Assembly: GCA_013407085.1 (NCBI GenBank)
Contig: JACCGJ010010491.1
Span: forward strand, 38,868-102,867
Origin: Atriophallophorus winterbourni
Taxonomy: Eukaryota; Platyhelminthes; Trematoda; Plagiorchiida; Microphallidae
DNA: 64,000 nt
Direction of reading: 5' to 3'
Made by a program: the position numbers and the translations under genes. Positions 1-12,500 of this stretch are shown here, in pieces. Position 1 is the first letter of the stretch, and each line of letters opens with the position of its first letter. Below the pieces are notes generated by a model. That model had not been told where the DNA came from. It searched no databases and saw only the letters and a program-made list of their open reading frames with translations.

Positions 1-339
1 TGAATGATAAACAACATCGCTGCATTTACCGAAGGCTTCAAGGATTTATGGTTAAAAAGTCAATACTTTACAACACCAAAGGATTACGGTATGAATTAAA
101 ATGTGGAAAAAATATAGTATATAACGAGTAGAATATATCGAATGTAAGGCTCACGAAGGATGTTCGTTTGCATATATAATTCCAATTTTGTTTGGGCAGG
201 TTGTGTCACCCGAATATTGAATTAAGGAATTCGAGATAAATTGCGCTGACAATCAATACGGGAACTAGGGATGTAAATTGATAAGATAGATTCACGTGTT
301 AATTTCTATTCACAGTCTCGAAACAATTGTCTATTTGAT

Positions 340-960
340 GTCCTGCGTTAGACACAATTATATACATCAGAATCATATCGCGCCGTATCTTCCTTTGGGT
401 AAAGTAACCTAGACGCAGGTGTCGCGATATTTCGATGTACGGAACATTGTGAAGACCGACCACAAACTTTGTTACTCTCTGATAGATTTTATCAAAGAGA
501 GCACTATCTTTTCGCAGATAAAAAGCTCAAACCTCTATCAAACACTCCATCGTAGGGCGAAGGCAGACATTCATTATCCTTGGTAATGTTACCAGCGAGG
601 ATCTTCTGAATATTCTTCGAAAGATACTTAACAATCTGTTGGCCTGTAGGTATATATTATTGCAGTGAACCGTCCTCTTCAGGTTTCCATTAATCCTTAC
701 TCCAACGAACTGAAAGCCAAGTTTTCAGTTCCTAATTGTTATGTCCAAGGAAAATTCTTGCCAAGTTGGGAAATTCACAGCAACTCCGCCACCTATTCTT
801 GAGCGGTCTCGCTGAAGCAGGATTATGTTGGGAATTGCCAGCTAGCAATCATTCACCTGATCATGAAACCACGTCTCGGTTACAGCGATAATGTCAGCAG
901 CAAAATGATTGTTGAAATGAGTTAATTCAGCTATTTTGTGTATAAACAATTAATGTTGGT
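340..960 (-). pseudogene. CR1-type LINE ORF2 remnant: endonuclease fused to RT C-terminus
   Basis: Read on the minus strand, about 960-500 encodes the start of an apurinic-type endonuclease with the hallmark AVTETWFHD (catalytic Glu) and a following RIGGGVAV segment, broken by stop codons. From about 500 down to 340 the translation jumps to the LINE tail pattern KFVVGLHNVPYIEISR followed by RRDMIL, which normally lies after the RT fingers and palm. The RT core is therefore deleted. It follows two ORF1-like pieces on the same strand (1473-970 and 2814-2386), so all three probably derive from one copy. Family assignment rests on motif resemblance only. The first 340 bases gave no convincing match. 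Confidence 0.6.
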
Positions 961-969
961 GTGTAGCGT

Positions 970-1473
970 TTATTTGTGGTTAGTGTCTATTGGTCCGATG
1001 CCTTGAGAACCAGACCTTGTTTTTTGGAAGCTCTTCTGAATTTGAGTTTTCAGTGTCTTTGCACGCCAATGCTTTAGTTTGTGTTCTGAGACAGCCTTAA
1101 ATGTGCTTAGTCTGACGTCGCTAGGGATATTTTTCCTGTTTACACGCAAAGTATGTCTGACGAAGTCTGTCATTGCACTGGTTAGGAAAGTGATTTTCAA
1201 GGGTAGTGATCCATCACCTTTGTAATTTGATGACCAGAGTCTCCTGAAGGTACTCACAACAGAACACTCCCGCACACCTATCATTTCTGCTATGTGGAGC
1301 CACTGTTTGTAGACGTGTTGTTGTGGTTTAACAGGCTCTGTCCTATTGGCAGCCTCTGGAGCGCCCAGAAGGATTAGACTACGCTCGTTGCTCTTCTTAC
1401 GAACATCGAGGCTTCTTTTTCTTTCCCACCAGGGTGTCAGCGTAGATTCGCGTATTGCACTCGGGAAACTCAC
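970..1473 (-). pseudogene. LINE ORF1 fragment, RRM-like
   Basis: An open stretch of 167 codons on the minus strand. It has the layout of the nucleic-acid-binding half of a CR1-type ORF1: RSLILLGAPEA (a beta strand typical of the RRM-like fold), then a helix, then LPLKITFLTSAMTDFVRHT, then a basic tail rich in Lys, Arg and Gln. A similar pattern (RPIVVEFINQCDRAYFLSKA) occurs in the better preserved copy near 42.9 kb. It lies between a PHD-finger ORF upstream and endonuclease remnants downstream, the order expected for a CR1 element. No host function is inferred. Independent homology searching has not been done. Confidence 0.5.
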
Positions 1474-1889
1474 ATAGCAAGTAAGAATTTAAAAGAACAG
1501 TTTCCATAACTTTCGTGTTGTTTAGTGTTATGTTCGGTCGATTTGGTTCACCAAATGTGGGGAGCTTGTTTGGTGAATCAAACGTATAACTGCTGTATGT
1601 CTGTTGGTTTACGAACCCAACATCGTGCAGTGGTTGTACCGTTATTCTAGGTCGTGTCTCTGTTTATTCGCAAAATGTATCTCGCTGGATTCCTGTATGT
1701 TTGTACCGATTACACTTATTTTTCTGAGGTCCTTTGCGCAGTAACACTTGGAATTGAATCAGATGATTTCAGCTGAACCTTCTGATGAACTTGAACTTGT
1801 GTGCGACTATCTCCTCCTAGAGGATGAGTCGGCTTCAATGATGATTCTTTGGAATTTGGGTACAAAGCGGCGTCCCCAGCACCACTCGG
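1474..1889. other. Unassigned spacer within LINE debris
   Basis: I see no convincing coding or repeat signal in this stretch. It separates the RRM-like ORF1 piece from an RTE leader fragment and may be part of either insertion. Confidence 0.3.
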
Positions 1890-2335
1890 CGTTTGTTCGA
1901 GTCAGCTTCTCTAGCCTTTGTACAACCAAGTGCGACCTACAAGGCAGCAGGGAGTTGCCAGTAAGAGGTGGAGTGCACTAACTAACCGTCTACCAGACTC
2001 TGTTCCAGGTTTTTCTCCCGAAGCCTTTCCCGCGATCGGGTATCCCGCAAGGCAGTGGAGGTTTAAAATCAGGGTTTTACTTCCCTTAGACGAAATGCCA
2101 TCCCCGGCTAACAAGCTACATCTGCCCGAAGCAAACTGGTTTTCCGGCGCCAGTCACTCGCCCACACCCCTTCTCATATTTGTAGGAGCAGTTCCGCCTG
2201 GCTCGGGGAGCCACTCGTGCAGGCCAGAAGCTGGACTTGGTCGTTAGAGGCTGTTTGAGACGCGCTCCATATGGGAGCATTTTATAAACAGTGGGAGCTT
2301 ACCCCACTGCCACCCCTGGCTATAACAACCTTTGG
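1890..2335 (-). mobile_element. RTE 5' leader fragment
   Basis: Read on the minus strand this segment follows the leader of the full RTE at 55.0-55.3 kb. Shared blocks include CTGGCCTGCACG, GCGGAACTGCT, AACCAGTTTGCT and TAAGGGAAG, with the same short blocks rich in CTGCCTTGCGGG and AAAGGCT. No ORF of the RTE follows, so this is a leader-only remnant. It sits between the PHD and RRM-like halves of a CR1-type ORF1 on the same strand. It may have inserted there or been joined by rearrangement. I found no clean target duplication. Confidence 0.65.
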
Positions 2336-2385
2336 ACCGCTTGGTCTTCGTAAACTTGTTAATGTCAGAGGAGTTTAGGTCAGAC

Positions 2386-2814
2386 CTACAGTTCACGCTC
2401 TGCAAGATGCTCCAGCAGATTTATAACAGTTGATCGTTCGCGTGAAATGATCTGCGAAGGTGTATAATTTGTCTTGTTGGCATTACAGACTATATTTCCT
2501 GATTTTGCGGTAGTTGTACCGGCAAGCCTAGAGTTCTGATATCTTACTAGAGTTTCAAATGTTGCCTTTAATGTCTGTATGCCGAGCTCTAAGTTCAACA
2601 TGCGTTCATTCAGGTTGCATTGCTGGACACCTATTGAAGCACATAGAATCTTGTTTGGTGTTGTTCGACAATGTTTACAGACGTAACATACACCAGGATT
2701 ATTTTCATCGTTGGGGATAGATACCGCCTCCGTGGTCAATGATTTGTCACATTTTGCGTGACACATGTGTGAGCAGTTGCGACACGTGACAAATTTGACC
2801 TTAGCATTAACCAC
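2386..2814 (-). pseudogene. CR1-type ORF1 fragment with PHD-like zinc finger and coiled coil
   Basis: This 142-codon frame begins with a zinc-finger-like pattern: CRNCSHMCHAKCD, then after about 20 residues CYVCKHC. That Cys/His spacing fits a PHD finger. It continues with a leucine-rich segment (NERMLNLELGIQTLKATFETL) likely to form a coiled coil. PHD fingers have been described in ORF1 proteins of CR1-like LINEs, and two more occur in this window at about 41.9 kb and 42.3 kb next to CR1 endonucleases. It therefore probably belongs to the broken CR1 continuing at 1473 and 960. A host PHD protein is less likely, given this context and the absence of splice signals. Confidence 0.55.
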
Positions 2815-2939
2815 TTTCTCAAAGACGACACATTTCGCGAGCAGCAGATAGTTTCACTTTGACGGGGTCAACCAAAAGTACAACCAAGGCGGTAAACTAA
2901 ATCGATACCGTTGGAGTTGGTCGATGTGGTATTGTGTAG

Positions 2940-4560
2940 AGTTGGCGCGAAGTGACAAGGTCTAAGTGTATTTCGTCACCAGATTTAACCGCGAGTTGTC
3001 AATCTCCCGTTGAGAATGTTGGTATGAAATTGATTGCATGCTGTGTAATCCTCCGAGCAGTTTCCCATAGTGGTAAAAACTGGTGGGCAAATCCAACAGC
3101 AGAAACACAGAAACGAAATCAATGAACGAATCAACAGCACAAAATCCACTATCGATGCACACAAAAAACAACAAAATGTAGACAGTTATTTTGTGTGTGA
3201 GTAGATCCGTCGTAGCAAACTTTCTGATGGATATCAAAAAATCACACTGATGAAAAGTATGAAAGTTATATCCAAAAGTGTCGGAGTTGAAAATAATCCA
3301 ACCGCAAGTCAGGTCAAGACAGGGACCAAATAAATGGATGTGCAAACGTGACTAGGCCCGGCATAAGTACTTGGACGATTCGTCACGACTAAATTGGTGC
3401 AACTACATCTTATTCGAAATGATAGAAAACAGTTTCGATTCAGTCTAGTCGAAAAATTTGTCATGAACCCAAAAGCATTTTACATCCAAAAACATCCAGT
3501 GTAAAAATGCAAATACCTCCAATGGTCTCTCCTAATTGCATTGTGACATCATTTAAAGACTATGCAAACGTTCTTGGACAACAATTTGCATCAGTAATCT
3601 CACAAGTGTCGACACATGGACAGTCATTAAACTGTGACAGCTGCAGCGTGCCAATACTTCACCGGGTTGAATTTCCTCCAAAGGTTGTTCAAACAAAATT
3701 AATGACAATGAACAAATCAGGTTCACCCGCAATAGATAACATACATCACACACTTTTGCATAATCTGTCTTCCGAATTGGCGATACCAACGTCTGACGTG
3801 GTCAAGATAATGTTCGAACAGAGCTTAGTGCTAAAAACTTGGTAAACAGCCCCGATTAATTCGATCTACAAGAGCGGCAAAATAAAAAAAAATCCGTTAA
3901 ACTATCGTCCGATTGCTTTATTACCACTGCTATCTACAGAAATGGAGTCCATCATAACTTATATCATGCGGAATCACCGTGAGATCAATAACTTAATCTC
4001 TGAAGCACAGCATTGATACAAGAAAAAACAAAATGACAACATTGTTGTTAACAAAAGAAGACTGGTCTAAGCTACTGGATGCTGCAAATCCGTGGACGTC
4101 ATTTATATTGATTTTTCCATAACATTCGATCGTGTTAATCAGGAACTCCTCTTGTCGAAGCTCGTTACCTAAGGAGTATATTGTAAACTCTCTACATAGA
4201 TTAAAGAATGGTTAATGTCTCGTGGGATGTACGTGCGAGTCAAAAATGTGCTATCCGAGTCGATCCAAGTTGCCCGTGGTGTCCAACAATGATCAGTCCC
4301 GGGCTGCAGTTGTTTCTAATATATATATGACTTGCGTACAATAGTGCAGTAGCCAGAGCTTATTTTCGCCGATGACGCAAGGCTTTGGTGCAAGATAAAC
4401 TCCACAGCCGATATAAAACCTGCAACGGGATCTCAATTTGATTGATGTCTGGTCTATAGATAACGAGATGCCACTGAAATCCTCGCGCACTATCACTGCG
4501 TCATCACAGACAGAGAGATGGCTGAAGGAAAACGGGTCTTACATACGAGAAAGTTCATAT
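2940..4560 (+). pseudogene. Decayed CR1/jockey-like LINE reverse transcriptase
   Basis: Conceptual translation, with many stops and frameshifts, gives the linker motif NPKAFY near 3.47 kb and then the RT signature series: KSGSPAIDNI (3.7 kb), INSIYKSGKIKK plus NYRPIALLPLLS (3.87-3.93 kb), a degraded DFSITFDRVNQELLLSKL (4.1 kb), and ELIFADDARL around 4.36 kb, where FADD is the catalytic motif. The order and spacing match the palm of a CR1/jockey-class LINE. No intact ORF remains. Orientation is opposite to the CR1 remnants at 0.3-2.8 kb, so it is a separate insertion. Confidence 0.65.
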
Positions 4561-4691
4561 ACAAAACGCTTGTGGCAATGAATCCAAAGAGAATATACTT
4601 CGAGTGCAGTTCGAGTTCGTAATTTTCACAATAGGATATTCCAGAAAAGGAAAAAATATCTGAAAGATCTTAAATTATGTTAGAATATGTT

Positions 4692-4798
4692 GTTCTCATA
4701 TTTGTCTAGGTCTGGGCAACCTGACAGTATCATAGCCACGTACAGTCTATCACTGTGCGGCACGTTGCCTGGATCAGGCTTGTGCTTTGATACATGCA
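4692..4798 (+). repeat. SINE-like repeat, short form (copy A)
   Basis: This matches the 3' module of a SINE-like family seen about 16 times in the window. Reading in sense: TTTGTCTAGG, GGGCAACCTGACAGTATC, GTGCGGCAC, then the terminal hairpin GCCTGGATCAGGC followed by TTGTG and a short CATA-type tail. The sequence upstream of TGTCTAGG, present in long copies, is absent here. Confidence 0.75.
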
Positions 4799-4799
4799 A

Positions 4800-6260
4800 A
4801 TTGTTAGAAAGTTATCCAAGCCAAATTACATAAGCTACATCTTCCTCATTGATTTTAGTCGCACTCCAGCAACGGTGTGAGTTTGCCATTTGAAATGAAT
4901 CAAATCACGTGATATTTTAATACCCACGATTATTCAACAAACTGCAAGATCATTTCCATATGCTTCTGCACTGCTTTTCGAAATTCACGCATTAGTTATT
5001 TGTAAAGCCTAACCTAAACTATTTTCGTGTAAATATATATATATATTATATATATATAGATATATATATAATCTATATAGTGATCGTAGCAGCATTAACA
5101 CGTTGCGCCAGCCGTTTCCATTTTCTATACATCTTCAAATGTTGGCCGCAAATTAATAGTTAGTTTTCGAATAACTGAAATTTGTTAAAATGCAGGCCGG
5201 ATGAAATCTTTCACAAACACTTCTTTTCCAGAACCCCTGTGAACATTGCCTCGGAAGTACAAGGCACGGAATGAAAATTTTGCATTGAATAGTTAATGAA
5301 TCTTGCTCCAAATGTCCAGCAATTCTACAATTTCGAACATGGAATAACTTTTCACTTTTAATGGGAAGTGCGAAGTTAAACATACGCAATTGATATCTCT
5401 AAATAAACAACAAGAATAACTGTGTGTTCGTAATCTGTGAACACAAGAGGTGCAAGTAATTTACTGGAAGTTCAGCTAATCTTAATTACCGAGCAAATGC
5501 CGAAATCAAGGTCCAGACCAATCCAAAAAATATGGTTTAGCCTTGGCAAACCATACAACATACGCCTACATGAGATCATAATCACAAAGCATGTTGATTG
5601 CGTTTGTTGGCGAGCAAATAGGATGTATGCATGAAATCACAAGTGTGGATATAGACAAAATGCCGAACAGTCAGAGATTGTAAACGGACTAATATACAGA
5701 CAGACTGGCCAGACCAAAACGTACATGACTTCGCTCCATATGCCGTCTAGATCCATGTTACCTAAAACGTGTTCAGCTTGGCTGAATCTCAATTCAGTGA
5801 ATACGGACACCAAACAATGACACTGATTTTACTTATGCATCACGTTTATCTTTATTAGAAAAACGTTTGTTTTAAGTTACCTATATTGCCAATGACAAAA
5901 CTCACTGAACCTACCTTTACTGTTTCCGTCAGACGACTGCGAAACAGCCTGAAACCGGTGGAGTGCGAACAATGTGAGCAGTACAACACATCGCTCACCT
6001 ATAATCACCGTGGGTTAGAATCACTCCGCGATTCGGTGTACGAATCTATTTGGAAGCACTTAATTCGATCACCGTGATTTGTTGTACCTAAATAATTATC
6101 TAACAGTCTAGCATTGAACGAAGTGAAAAATGAAATGACAAATAGTGTCTGAACTTGAGCTGTGTTTGATTGCAATGCATGCAAATGCGGTTTTTAAAAT
6201 GACAAAGATTTCGGTAGTGAACAAAATCTTGGAAAATTCAAGGCACACTTGAACTGACCA
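4800..6260. other. Intergenic region 3' of calcineurin B, no gene seen
   Basis: Several short open frames occur but none has recognisable motifs, splice sites or coding-like composition. The stretch includes an AT-dinucleotide tract (about 5031-5082) and lies just downstream of the calcineurin B stop codon on the minus strand. Confidence 0.4.
5031..5082. repeat. AT-rich simple repeat
   Basis: Nearly uninterrupted alternation of A and T (ATATAT blocks with a few G/C breaks). Confidence 0.85.
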
Positions 6261-6265
6261 AAACT

Positions 6266-6271
6266 TTTATT
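6266..6271 (-). promoter_or_regulatory. Candidate polyadenylation signal for calcineurin B
   Basis: TTTATT on the plus strand, i.e. AATAAA on the minus strand, 232 bases beyond the calcineurin B stop codon. It is the first such hexamer I noticed downstream. A second lies at 5851-5856. Assignment is positional only. Confidence 0.4.
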
Positions 6272-6502
6272 CTCGAAAATTTGAGAGGTGAAACAATAAA
6301 AGCACGAAAGGATTGCATGCATGTGTGATGAATAAAGTCAAGAAAAACCGAAGTAAATGAAGCTCATACGTGTTTGATTAAAGCAATGGGATAGGAACAA
6401 TGAACCAATAGATTCGTTAGCGCGAGACTGTGATACAATGAAAGACGACTGTGTATTGTTAAAACAGGTTTTCACAAAAGCTCCAAGGCGATTGGTTAAT
6501 CA

Positions 6503-9500
6503 CTACACATCAACGACCATCTTTTTGTGAACATCCAGAGGGCTGACAACATCACAAAATTCTTCAAAAGATATCTTCCCGTCTCCGTCTTTATCAGCGA
6601 ACAAAATCGTTTTGTCGACGATTTGCTGTAATTGCGTGTCCTTCAAGTTATTTCCAACCATCATTTTTAACACCTACGTAAAAAAATGAGGAAGCTAAAT
6701 CACTGAAACAAGAATGAAATAAAAGGCAATCTAAAGTTTACATACAATTATTTGGGAGATAAGTAGGAAATAAACAACTGTGTAATCGATAATTAGATAG
6801 AAGAATAGTTTAATCCGATGAACAAGTTCGCAACTTTGCGTAAAAGTGAGCCATACATATCAAGGGTTCGTGGTGGCTATAAGGTAGAATTACCGGGAAA
6901 TTTCAGAAGCATAAACGGCCGAGAATATTGAAAAAGTGGGCTGAGAACGCGCTCGGAAGTCGAAAGATTGGGATCACACACGACTATGTTTGGACGAGCA
7001 AAGCTATTGGTCAAATCTAAGGGAACACAAAGAAAACTACAGTTCAGTCAACATGCAACAAGACATGAATCGCAATTGGATCAAAAAGGTCCTCGAGAAC
7101 CCAGGCTTAGTTTCGCCTGATTTTGCCGTGTAAATAAAAAAACATTTTAAGCCCATATCTAGATGTAACTGATGGCTGTTTCTAAACACGCAAAGGGAGA
7201 ATCAAAACAACAATGACATCAGCCTCGTTGAAACGCAAGAACTATAAATTGTGATAGATTGGTACAACCGTGAAAGTTAGTTTCAGATTAAATTTGTTCA
7301 CTGGTAAGCGCGTGTATGCTGATCGAGGAAACACAGGGTGCGGGGAATGGGTAAAAGTCTTTTCTTAAATTTTCCGCAAGTTTTCCATCGACATCGTACA
7401 GGTCCATCAATAACGCAATACAATACAGACAGCAAAACTAGTAGTTGTGAGAATCAATGGTGCAAACATATGCGAGCAAAATACAATAATTAGGCTCTTG
7501 ATTACAAAGTTTTATTTTTATCATGTGATTAGCAGTTTCCTAGAATTTTGTATCCCGCCAGATGGTATGAAAGCACAAGCCTGATCCAGGCACAGTGCCG
7601 TACAGTCAGAAACTGCACGTGGGCTAAGATACTGTCAGGTTGCCCGGGTCTAGACAGATATGACAAAAATAGAAAGAAAATAGAAATGATAGTGAGACTC
7701 CAACGTGTTTCAGCATGCAGCTTGCTACCGGTGGCCAATCAATTTAGCACGATGTTAGCCGCACAGCACAGAAATACTGTACGACTGCACATCCGTCGGA
7801 GCAAAGGATTGTTTCTGAACAAGCGAAGCGCGATTTTCAAGCAAGTGCGCCTATGTTATTGGCAAGTTACATAGCGAGGGTGAATCGTTAACTTATCTTC
7901 TACTTTATTGTTACAGCTAATTTGCCAGTGATACACTCAACTCTTACCGCGTGTAACCCACTGGACGTTTCTATCGCCCTTAGATTCCATACATGATTAA
8001 TCCACCTGTGGCGCGTACGCATTTTGTTCGCTATATAAAGTTACCTTTCTCCATGGAAGATGTAAAACGCTTGTGCCCCAAATGCCAAATATGCTGTGAA
8101 GTTAAACCACGTTTTTTAAACCGATCGGACAGAAGCTGATAAAAGCTACACAGCCGTTCGAAAGAATTAGTATTGATTTAAAAGCTCCCCTGCATTCTAC
8201 AACTCCAAATCATTACTTACTATCTATGACTGACGAATACTCCCGTTTCCCGCTCGCTTTTGCTAGTTCTGATACATCAACTCAAACGGTTATCCATTTT
8301 TTCTCAGTTGTTCGCTATATTTGGCATGCCCTCATACGCACATTTCGACCAGGGATCGTCATTCATGTCCGAGGAACTTCGAAAGTTTCTATAAGACAAA
8401 TGGATTGCCACTAGTCGCATCACACCATACAACCTCCAGAGTAACGGACAAGTCGAGAAATTAAATAATACGCTGTGGAATGATATATCGCTAGCACTAA
8501 AATCGAGAAATCTACCGATTGATCGTGGGAGACTGTTCTAATAGATGCACTTCATTCATGAAATCCTTATTATGCACTGCAATTAACTCAAAGCTTCACG
8601 AACGTTTATTTTAATATACTCAGCGATCAACTCCAGGTACGAATATTCATTCGTAGTTGACAACTTTTGGTGAAGTCCTTTTGAGGCGAATTCTAACTCC
8701 TCAAAGTGTGAACCTCCAATCGAGGAAGTTCAACTAATCCAGTATAGTAAGAAATCACAAGCCTGGATACATACGAAGTGCGAACAGTCAGAAACTGCAT
8801 ATGGGCTATGATACTGTCAGGTTGCCAAGGCCCATAGTATACTCATATTGTTTCCGAATGGGCGTGGGGACGCCGTGTCTATTAGTCATTTGGGTCGCAA
8901 GGGAGATTCAAGCAATGAAAGTCCCGAAGCACTGCTCGTAAATGACGTAGAAGCTCCACATACTCCGGTTGTACAATAAGGACAAATAACGCCAGACCAA
9001 TCGACTAGCTCCCGTAGCGATGACGAGCTGTTGCTGTGGCAGCAGAGTTCGTCCCTACGAGCTCCGAAGCAAAGAAATATGAAATCTGTAACAATTATGG
9101 TGGTTGAGTTGAATGTTATGGTTTTGCCTGTGCGAATCACGGTAAGCATTTTCATATACTCAATATCTCTTTCCATTTCATTTGGAATTGAATGAAGCCT
9201 GAATTCCGGGTTTTGATCACTTCCGTACTCAATCCCCGTTTGTTTGAAAACCTCATATCAATAGGACAAACATTTCTATTACTTGTCACTGACTGAGCCA
9301 GAGCAGCTCATTGCTTTGGCCCAGCGCTTTTAAGATAGCTCATACGTAAATATGGTAACGAAAAAGGCGGTGTGGGAAGAGAAGATTTGAGAATCGGTTG
9401 AAATTAGCTGCAAGGAAGTCAGATTTTCAACCGGATCGATCGTGCTTTGCCTGCAACAAAAAGGGACACATCGCAACAGTATGCAGTAAAAAACATCCCA

Positions 9501-12500
9501 ACCGTTTTTCTACTTTCACTGGATCGCAGTAGGCAGATACGAAGAATGAACATAAAGGCCAGTGAGATAATTGGTACGAGTGTCGGGATCTCCATTACAA
9601 CTGTCGAGTCATCAATGCCCATTAGACCTTCGAACATCGATGCTTATTGCGTAGGAGGAACCGGTTTAAACGTAAAGGGAACGAGGCGCGCTAGGTTACA
9701 GGTTGGAAAAACGATTTTGACACATGAAATGTACGTTATTGAGACGATTATCGGTGTCGATATTTTAAACCGACTAAAAGCTGTTATCAGTTTCAACGAC
9801 GGATCGTTGCAATTAGACGGTGAGCGACTACAAGTTACAAATTCATGCCGCGGAGACAGGCCAAGCGTGAGAACAATTCAAAAGCTGCATGTACCAGACT
9901 GAATTGTTATAAGCGTGCGACAATGTTTTGAGAAATTCTCGGATTTTTACTCCACTTCAGAAGTTGAATATGGGTATTGTGGCTGGATAAAACATGGGAT
10001 TTTACTGCAGGAAGGAACCAGCAGTCGACCAATATAGCGACGTGTACCGCCGAAATTTGTCGAAGTAGAAAAACAAATTGACCAAATGCTAAAGAAAGGT
10101 ATCGTAAATAAGTATTGTTGACCCCTGTTGATGGTCAAGAAAGCCGATGGACGCTACCGTTTCTGCGTTGACTTCCGTGAGTAACCGAATAACAGTCAAA
10201 GACGCACTTCCCGTGCCTCACAAGGACGAAATATCCACGCAATTACACAAGGCACAAGTGCTTTCATTGGTCGATTTACGGTCCGGATATTGGCAGGTGC
10301 CGATGGCAAAACCGTATTCTGCGTAAATGGACAACAATTTATCCGAAAGCCATTTGGCCTTTGTAACGCCCCAGCAACGTTCGATATACTGAGCAGTCTG
10401 AAAGATGTAGTTGTCTATGGAGACGACATCGTCATATTCTCGGACACAATTCTGCAGAACCTCGAACAGCTGGAAGTGGTGTTAAAGATGATCTCTGATG
10501 ATGGGCTGAAGCTGAACGCCAAGGTAAAATTGTTCGGAACAAAATCGTTTGCCTGGGAAACACAGTCGATGGGTGAAAACTCGAACCGTTGTCAGGGAAA
10601 ATGACAACGATTAAAAACTTTTCAATTCCAACTTCGAAAAGAAAACTAAGATCATTCCTGGGATTGATCGGCTATGGCTCGAAATATACAAGCTTTTCGG
10701 AAAAGACGCACTCACTATTTGCGCTACTGAAGAAGGGCGAAAAGTTTCAATTTAATAACCAAGCGGAAAGAATCTTTAAAGAACTTAGGGAACTAATGAC
10801 TACAAGGTCGCATTGCCTGGCCATTCCGGACATAGAAGAGGAGTTCACCGTCGCTGTTGACGCCAGTGATGTCTTGATTGGAGCAGTTTTGTCGCAACCT
10901 ACAGGAATTCTTGAATATGCCAGCCGACTATTAACAAACGCAATGCGAAAATACTCAACTAGGGAAAGAATGTTTGCAATCGTTTGAACACTTGAGAAAT
11001 GGAGAGCCAACTTACTTATCACAACCTTTTGCGTGAAGACCACAAGCCCCTAACATGACTGATGACAAAAAAGGACACCAGGGAAATATTGACAAGATGG
11101 GCACACCGCAACAGGGGTATAATTGGGCAAATAACGAGCTGATTGATGCGTTGTCATGGCCAACAACAGAGGAAGATGACATACCGCCAGTCGCAGTCAC
11201 AGTAAACTGAGCTTCGCGCTAAACAGAAATATCGTCAGCTACCAACAAGAGGACAATTTAACAAAGGAGGCATCGGATCATCTAGAGAAAGGAACAAAGA
11301 CGAATGCATCTTTGTTTGAAATAGAGTTACTGGGTACATGGAACAGAGTATAGCGGACGGTAAGGTAACGTGAGAAATGAAATTCGGTGAATCCCTGCGA
11401 CCGATGAAGGTACGCTACAATATGAATCTATTATCAACATCCTTAATTCACTACGTGAGCGAGACATCTACTTTCCACGTGGATACCGAAGGTTGATTGG
11501 TTGGACTGGAGCAGTGCGTCCAGAAACTAAAACCACCTATCAAAGATTGTTGTTTCAAAAGAATTGGTGTTGACGAGTAGTCTATCGATATAATACATTC
11601 ATTAAACGATGTAAGTACTACCAAGACTGGAGACAGTTAAAGTGGCTCAGTCAGAAACTCAATGTGGACCAAGATACTGTCAGAGAAATAGAACGCGAGT
11701 GGCATAAAAACTAGCGTTTTTCCGCATACAACTCAGTAGCGGCGGCAAACCAATATAGAACATTGCTACCATGTGCAACATACATCCAGTACTTGCGCTA
11801 TGTGCAATCGTGCAGCACCTCTGTGCTCTTGAGCCAACGTCGTACTAAATTGATCTGCCATCGGTAGTGAGCTGCGTGTTGAAACACGCTGGAGTCTCAC
11901 TGCTATTGCTATTTTCCTTTCCCATATCTGTCTAGGCCTGGGTAACCTGGCAGTATCTAAGCCCCCGTGAAGTCTTTGACTGTGCGGCACTTTGCCTGGA
12001 TCAAGCTTGTGACTTCATACATACATACATGTTCAACGGAGATATTGTGTAAAACGATATTCACGAGATATGATTGGACCATAATGGAACTCTAGACGCA
12101 CACCCAGTCGTTAACGTACACATATCAACGAAAATGGGAATGCTGTGCCCCATAAAATGACATCGTTCTGTTAAATAGAATCATTGTGATTCATCTTACA
12201 AGCATACACATTTTAATTGTCTCGTTTATGTGCACCTGTTCGCACAGGTATTCGGAAAAATATTCCATCACATTTCATGATTTTCAACATAATTTTCCAG
12301 GACACGTATAAAAAGTGAGATAAAAGAGTTTGGCAGAAACAACATTTCAATGTAGTTGTATATGTATACATGACTTGCTACCGTACATGCAGGTCTGACA
12401 TACATCTAACAAATCATTCGTCTGCAAGAACTGCAATGGTATGCAATGCGTACAATGACCGTCAGAAAACATCTGTGTGAAACATGTAGCTAATTTTAAT

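Noticed and set aside
1748..2247. Two overlapping plus-strand ORFs near 2 kb
   Set aside because: They are antisense to a recognisable RTE leader and have no domains.
2962..3345. 127-codon hydrophobic minus-strand ORF as a membrane protein
   Set aside because: The opposite strand reads as the linker region of a decayed CR1. No splice sites or start context support the ORF.
8886..9176. Minus-strand Ser-rich ORF
   Set aside because: It lies between two plus-strand Gypsy fragments, shows no homology I can recognise, and probably reads antisense to eroded gag.
10400..10450. YGDD box as evidence for an RNA virus polymerase
   Set aside because: Flanking blocks (zinc knuckle, retropepsin, RNase H) show that it is a Ty3/Gypsy RT with an unusual second residue.
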